From assembly GCA_016647705.1 (NCBI GenBank), contig CM028328.1:38416501-38480500 (forward strand): a stretch of DNA of 64,000 nt, written 5' to 3'. Origin of the DNA: Eucommia ulmoides (taxonomy: Eukaryota; Streptophyta; Magnoliopsida; Garryales; Eucommiaceae). The translations under genes were made by a program, and so were the position numbers. Position 1 is the stretch's first letter; the number at the start of each line of letters is the position of its first letter. Below are positions 58,400-64,000 of this stretch, one piece after another. Below the pieces are notes generated by a model. The model searched no databases. It was not told the origin of the DNA and saw only the letters and a list, made by a program, of their open reading frames with translations.

Positions 58400-59944
58400 A
58401 AACTGGTTTCGAAATCAACTTTTGCTTATCCGGATCGTAAGTTATCATGAAGGTATAATGGTATGGTAGAATCTTCAATCAGTGACTGCTTAAGGTAGTA
58501 TAGCATCACTGGATCATTGACTGCTTGAGGTAGTATGGTATGGTTGAGTCGTTAACTGCTTAAGGTAGTTTGGTATGGCATAATCATTGACTACTTAGGT
58601 AGGATAGTAGTGCAGAATCTTAGACCACTTAAGGTAGGACACTATTGAAATCTATGTATAGGATGGTATGTAGATTTTCTGACCACTTGTTGTAGGACAA
58701 TAGGTATTCTTTTTTGACTGCTTAAGGTTAGATGGTATTTCCCTTACCTCTGCCTTTTTCCTATGTCCTTTGTTCTCTTGATTATCTACCCAAAGATGAA
58801 TGAAGAGCGTAGAAAACTGGAAGTTACAGCTTACTATAAAGGTTTTCCAGATTTATAGTAGATTTTCGACCTTCATTCCTTAATCTTGAAGAATTCAAAA
58901 TTACTAGTTGGATTCCAATCCATGTATGATGGTGGAAACTGTGTGAACGCACTCTAGTCCATAGTTGGGAGAGTTTATATTGTTGGATGATTGAACCTCA
59001 ATAGGTGTCCTACGTATGTTGGTAGTGTTGCAAAGGATTTCGTCAAGCGTAGTTCTGGCTTGGGTATTCAGTACATGTTTGGATAGCAAGAAATGTGTCA
59101 AAGGACTATTCTAGAGGCCCGCCCTAGTATAGAGCTGAGAGAATATCATGAAGTTGATACCACTCTTTCTTTTCATTTCGTCCGAACCCGCTTAGGTTTC
59201 CTATGTACCTTAGTGATCTACCAAGGATCATGTTGAATGTAGTTCCGGGTTGGTGATTCTAAGAATCGCACCTATTGCAGATGAGGATAGCTACATTTGT
59301 TGGCTACAATCTTGTCCTAGCCTAATGGATAGAGTTTCTTACCTAAGTATTAGCTAGTTATGATTTTATTGTTATCTTTGATTGGTAATTTGTTTGAGCC
59401 TTTGAATTATATTGTCTTGATTTCTTTTATTAGAGGCTTGGAACTTGGAGTATTTTAAACGATTCTCAATTTTGGGAAGATCGTGTTAGATCCTAACAAG
59501 GTCAGACTTCTAAATACACTCTAATAAACCCCGACATTTCGCAATAATGGGTGTAATCTACCAAGACACACATTCGGTAAGGTCGATTCCTTGGCTACTT
59601 ATGATTTAGTTGGACCCATTATTTGAGACGGACACTGGTATTATGATTGGCGAGGTAACTTGACTGGATTACATGTCTAAGGATTGCCTACTAGCCTACT
59701 AGAGCTTCTCAGATAAGTTATATGGGTGCAAGTGTCGTATCAATGATGGCCTATTGATGCTTGATAATATGCAGAATGCCACAATTTTTTTGTGAAGTAT
59801 GACGCCTAAGTTTCTTTATATGTATGAAGGTTATGCATGCCTAAGTGATTCGTGATGCATAGAGCCTTTGTAACACTTTGATAGTGACTTTCTGTATTGT
59901 ACGATTTTGTGACGCCCAATTCTAGAATGTTTTCCCAAGGAATA
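58400..59944. repeat. LTR-like block, second copy of the 1-1680 family
   Basis: Collinear by eye with 1-1680: minisatellite cores 58470-58735, TATGTCCTTTGTTCTC near 58763, GATTGAACCTCAATAGGTG near 58989, CTACCAAGGATCATGTTGAA near 59218, GGTTATGCATGCCTAAGTG near 59830, and a TCTAGAATGTTTTCCCAAGG end at 59921. The collinearity is cut at 59944 by the next LTR element. Confidence 0.6.
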
Positions 59945-61278
59945 TGATAGGTGCAATTTATCTATTTATTCCCAAAATGGTTTTGGTAGTTTTTGAGTAT
60001 TATTATAGTGTTTTAATATGTTTTTAATATATTTTTATTTGTTTATGTATAAATCAAGTGTTTGGGACGAAAAGGGACGAAAATGATTCATAATCGAGTA
60101 AATCGGTGGAACGTCAGTGGAAGAACAGTGGAAAATAAGCAAAAAGGCAAATTCAGGTTCTGCAGGCCACCATTGCAGCGGTAAAAAAAATATAAACCTT
60201 ATGCTTGACCACCGCTATAGTGGTGATTCCCACCACTACAACGATCATCCATCAGTGATCCTATTGACTTCCCACTGCTGCAGCGGTTCGACACCCGATC
60301 TTTAAGATCTTTTGGGATATTTTCTTGATATTTTTTATCCCTTAAGATCACCCCTTTGCTCCAACACATAGACCACGCTTTTGGGACTAATTTTGGAGCT
60401 CCAAACCATATCAACCAAGAGAAGATCACAAATCCATGAAGAAGAAACGATCTCGGAGGGATTTTAGCATTGATTCTTCGGATAACGGCTAGTCTCCTTT
60501 GTTTATCTCTTTATTTCATAGCTTTGGTTGGTAATTTTTATCATTTTTATCTTATATATGTGGTTATGGCCATGAGCTAAACATATATTGTTTAGGGGTT
60601 GATTTGTTTATGAAAAAGTTGTTTGGTTGAATCGTTGTTTCATTAGTGGTTGTTTATCTCTATCCAATTATGTTTACCGTTTTATTACTTCCATTACATG
60701 TTTGTTATGATATATTTGTTGGTTTGAGAAATCGGGGTTTGACACTCGGGAGAGATAACCTCGGATTCAGACGAGGGTTTAAACACAACGCGACGATCTA
60801 ATAACCTGGGAAGGTATTAGAAAGTATGCAGTCCGTGAGGTTAGGGCGAGACTCATTCCACCAAGTGTCGTATAGAGGCTATAGGAGGACTTTGGTATTG
60901 ACACGAAGTCGCATATTTATTCACTTTACACTCGGGAGAGGTAGTAAGTGAGTTTTCAATACCTAGATTGTCGGATAGATTTGAATGTCGTTAATGTAAA
61001 CTAGATTAAAACGAACACATTTAATTAAATGAAGTTAATCCCTAGACAATATACTCTCTTAAACATCAAATTAGTATATAGTAATTAATTTAGTTTAACA
61101 TATTTTATTAACAAAAATATAAATTGAGTCTCCTAGATAAAATTCGGTTATAACAATCGTGGTTCTCAACGACAATTTAATCCAATCCCTGCGGATATGA
61201 TAACCCTACTCTTTCCATTATACTAAAACTTGACCCATACACTTGTGGTGAAAGTAGCGATGTAATCTTCCGCTACCA
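59945..61278 (+). repeat. 5' LTR (1334 bp)
   Basis: Begins TGATAGGTGCAATTTATC and ends CTTCCGCTACCA. Palindromes: CCACCATTGCAGCGGT (60167), CACCGCTATAGTGGTG (60210), CACCACTACAACG (60231) and CACTGCTGCAGCGGTT (60272). A TATA box is not obvious in this copy. Confidence 0.85.
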
Positions 61279-61300
61279 AGTTTTTGGCGCCATTGCCAAG
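61279..61300 (+). promoter_or_regulatory. Primer-binding site
   Basis: AGTTTTTGGCGCCATTGCC directly after the LTR, with the TGGCGCC core typical of plant gypsy (Athila/Tat-like) elements. Confidence 0.75.
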
Positions 61301-61423
61301 GATTGGTTTTTCGATTGTTGTGGATATTGTGAGTAAGTATTTTGATTTTAATTTAGGCATTTATTTTCTTTACAATATTTGTTTGTAGTTTCATTTTATC
61401 TTGTAAGGTACTTGAAGATGTTC

Positions 61424-62266
61424 GATTAACAAGTGTTATTGCATTTCTTTCAACGCGATTCTGAGCTGTTTTATTGTGCTTGGGATAGATACAAGGAGTT
61501 GTTTTCTAGGTTCCCAAATCAGCGTTTCCCGAGAGATTGTCAACTATTGAACTTCCTCGACGAGTTACTGGTCGCAAAAAGAAATTGGGTGAAAAGAGTA
61601 AACGGTACCACCTCTTTTGACCAACTAACCGCGGATGAAGCCTATTGGTTGTTGGAAGACATAGCGGAAATTGACTATCACTGTTGGGATTATTTCACAA
61701 GCTCCCAAAGCTTGGGGGATAGTTTCACCATTTCGGCACTATAGATTGACACCCCGGACCAACATATAGAGTCTTTCTCTGCCTTGGAAACCATGTTCGT
61801 TAAATTTATAGGGAAGACTCAAGTTTTTTGGAAGGAGACGAATGATCGTCTCAATGAGCATAAGGTTCGTCTTGACACTATTGAGACGACCGGTGCTGAA
61901 ATTGATGAGACCGTAAAGTCTCTTGAGACTCAAATAGGTCAACTTATTTGCTTCATTAAGAGTGAGTTAGAAAAAGTGGCACTGAGAGACGCACAATCCA
62001 CATCCAATTATGAAAGCCACGAGGAGAAACCAGATACAAGAGGGAGGAACTTGGGTTCTTATATTGAAGATGATTCGAAAGAGGATGAGGCTCAAGAATT
62101 GTTCGTAGATGATAAATCAGAAGAATATTTTGAGTACTCACCTCTTGAGATCCATGTTGTGATTCCACCCCCAACCAAGACGATCATATCTATGAGGATC
62201 CAATATGGCTCACCTGTCCTTCCCCACTTCCAACTCCGTTCATTTAGGGTAACCAAGCACATGTGA
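61424..62266 (+). pseudogene. Gag fragment (Athila/Tat-like C-terminal gag)
   Basis: The frame 61433-61744 reads RDSELFYCAWDRYKELFSRF, FPRDCQLLNFLDELL, LTADEAYWLLEDIAEIDYH. This matches the ALYEAWERYKELLRKC and TADEAYELLE landmarks of plant gag. After a stop and a frame change, 61784-62266 continues FIGKTQVFWKETNDRLNEH, then TVKSLETQIGQLICFI, an acidic EDDSKEDEAQE stretch and a Pro/Thr tail. The gag lacks its N-terminal capsid part and its zinc knuckle. Two intact frames of 103 and 160 codons make this the best preserved gag of the family here. The collinear gag at 37790-38551 supports the frame. Confidence 0.75.
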
Positions 62267-64000
62267 CGGAACCAAATCAAGTTGAGAGCTGAGGCCAAAC
62301 AATGCCAAATCTCGTCAATCTTGAGGGTGTTCTGAACCAAGACTCATACATTGTGTTGTATGACACATACTATGGGCAGAAGCCGCTATTTGACGAGCCC
62401 TTCTCTGTGTCAGGCCAAGGACAATAAACCAAGCACTTTTTGGGAGATAATCCAAGGTTTCAGAATAAATTAGATACATCACCGCCAAATTCATTCGGAG
62501 GCGAGATTGTCTCGCCTTCCTGGTACGTGTTCTGAACCCCCTTCGTCGCCATGCTATATTTTAAATTTTGAGAACAATGATTGGGTCACTGTAGACACTG
62601 CCTGTTTTAAGTCTGGGGGTGATGTGTAGTATGCTAGTATGTTTTCTTGTTGTTAGTTATATAGTTTAAGTTAATTTATTGTTTAATTGTATGCATGCGT
62701 GTTTAGTTTAGTTAGTATGTTATTGGTTGTAGTAGTTGTTGCATGTGTTGAGTTTTTGAATTCATCTGGGCCATTACCCGATGATGATATTATCCTTAGT
62801 TGTTTGTCAAGGTCAAGGGTAATGCCCATTCATGTGTGTTATGTGTGCTTGACATTGTCGTTTTGGTAAAAGTTATTGTGGATCCTAATTTTTGTGAGCA
62901 CATAGACTCAATGTATAGCTATTCAATTGATTTGAGGCCGATTATCCATTAGCCAAATTCATGACAATTTAAGGGATTTTAGAACCTGATTGAGAGAAAC
63001 TTGAGGTGAAATCCTAGGCGAGGTAGTTCAGGAGACATGATTTAGGCATTAATTTTGTGGCTTGAGCCTTTGAAGCTTACCTTATAATATGTTTCTCCCT
63101 CGTTACCCTGTCGAAGCCTATAAGCCGTTTCAATTCTAAACACGTAACAAATACCCTGGTCAATAAAACTTTTTCCAAACCTAAGTCGCTAAACCTAAGG
63201 CACAATTTGAGTGAAATCAAGTTAGCATTCGTTTATGCTACTTGAAGTGAACAGTTGGGTTTTGGACGAGATTTTCATTGGTTTGGTATTCGAGTACTCA
63301 CTTGTCATTTTTCTTTCGTTTTAACCACACCCGTGAAATTGTAATAATCGAATAAGTTTTGGGGTGTGGTTTGTTAAAAAAAAAACCATATGTAAATATA
63401 GTTCTATTATAGTCTCTTTTGACAAGTGAGTACGTAGTTCTTAAATGTATGTTCAGGGTTGTTTCGAATTTATCTATGGGATTGTGTGCCAAGTGTTGTG
63501 CCTTGGGTATCATTGAGTTAATGACATTAACCTGTTTTATATTCCCGATATACCCTTGGCCATTTTTCGAAAATCAAACCAAGTCCTATTGATATTTTTG
63601 AATTTCCAAGCCTACATTGGTGGAGAGTGGAACTCAGTCAGGGATATGGATATCCTAATCCTTTATGGTATAAGTCGTGAGCTTCTTTGGTGGATAATCC
63701 AATCCGATCTTTGAATAGTTATATAATTGAGTTATCGCACACACACTTGTGCAGGATCTAGAATGACGTTTACCATTATAGAACATTGAAATTCTAGAAC
63801 ATCACATGGTGTGTTTTACTCCTGAACTCGATATGATTGGCGATTGTTGAGGGAAAATATTTTGGTTGATAGTGAATTAAAAATTCGCATATCGTTACGT
63901 TTAGGTTGTTTATGTTTAGGTTATTTGTGTTTTTTTATTCGTTTTTAGTTTTTGTGTTAGTTAATTAGTTATGTTTTTTTTTTTTTTTTTTTAGTGTGAG
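62267..64000 (+). other. 3' internal non-coding region
   Basis: No gene. Collinear with 37500-36090 (-) and 18691-20394 (+). It ends at the window edge within a T-rich run followed by TTAGTGTGAG, matching the reverse of 36125-36140. Confidence 0.6.

Larger units (their letters stand above)
59945..64000 (+). mobile_element. Gag-only LTR element (TR-GAG type), left part
   Basis: 5' LTR 59945-61278, PBS 61281-61297, gag remnant 61424-62266, 3' non-coding region to the window end. It is inserted in the LTR-like block 58400-59944. The bases before it (GAATA) are the candidate target duplication; the right end lies outside. By comparison with 36090, the 3' LTR should start within a few dozen bases after 64000. 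No pol, so it depends on another element. Confidence 0.85.

Overview
The window looks like nuclear DNA of a flowering plant, AT-rich and gene-poor, probably from a repeat-dense or heterochromatic block. The reasons are Ty1/copia and Ty3/gypsy (Tat/Ogre/Athila-like) remains with plant-type gag and pol motifs, plant primer-binding sites, Tourist/Harbinger-like elements and long AT, GA and ATT microsatellites. The species cannot be told from the sequence. I found no intact host gene, no tRNA or rRNA gene and no CRISPR array. Every recognisable coding stretch is a mobile-element pseudogene broken by stops and frameshifts. All similarity statements are by-eye reading.

Layout. 1-1680 is an LTR-like block whose relative returns at about 58400-59944. 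1685-4069 holds minus-strand Tat/Ogre-like gag remains, cut by a solo LTR at 4070-5724. 5725-11690 is non-coding LTR/UTR-like sequence full of degenerate tandem repeats. 11700-22314 is a minus-strand Tat-like gag-pro-RT-RNase H pseudogene with its PBS at 22299-22314 and an LTR to its right. It is split by a nested 7.1 kb plus-strand LTR element (14733-21836, 5-bp target duplication CCTAG). 25697-30710 is a cluster of terminal-inverted-repeat elements, including two 1.1 kb Harbinger-like copies in head-on inverted orientation. 30714-40664 is a Ty1/copia element interrupted inside its reverse transcriptase by a 4.65 kb gag-only LTR element (34728-39378). 40665-44465 resembles a long copia LTR. 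44640-45850 is an inverted-repeat element with a palindrome array. 46459-51749 is a second, related copia element with both LTRs. 52383-56580 is a third copia remnant carrying a 2.1 kb inverted-repeat element (53905-56015). 57725-58320 is an unidentified coding-like stretch. 59945 to the window end is the left part of another gag-only LTR element.

The main theme is one LTR family present four times: 4070-5724 (-), 14733-21836 (+), 34728-39378 (-) and 59945-64000 (+). Its LTRs of about 1.35-1.45 kb begin TGATAG and end TACCA or TGCCA. Two copies carry only a gag fragment. The third carries an unrelated protein resembling the plant-transposon (Transposase_32-type) domain. Most of the LTRs have a cluster of GC-rich palindromes of the type CACCGC-N4-GCGGTG, and in the minus-strand copies it sits just upstream of a TATA box. 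The same motif recurs upstream of the internal coding region of the 14733 element. I regard this palindrome array as the best candidate for something undescribed.
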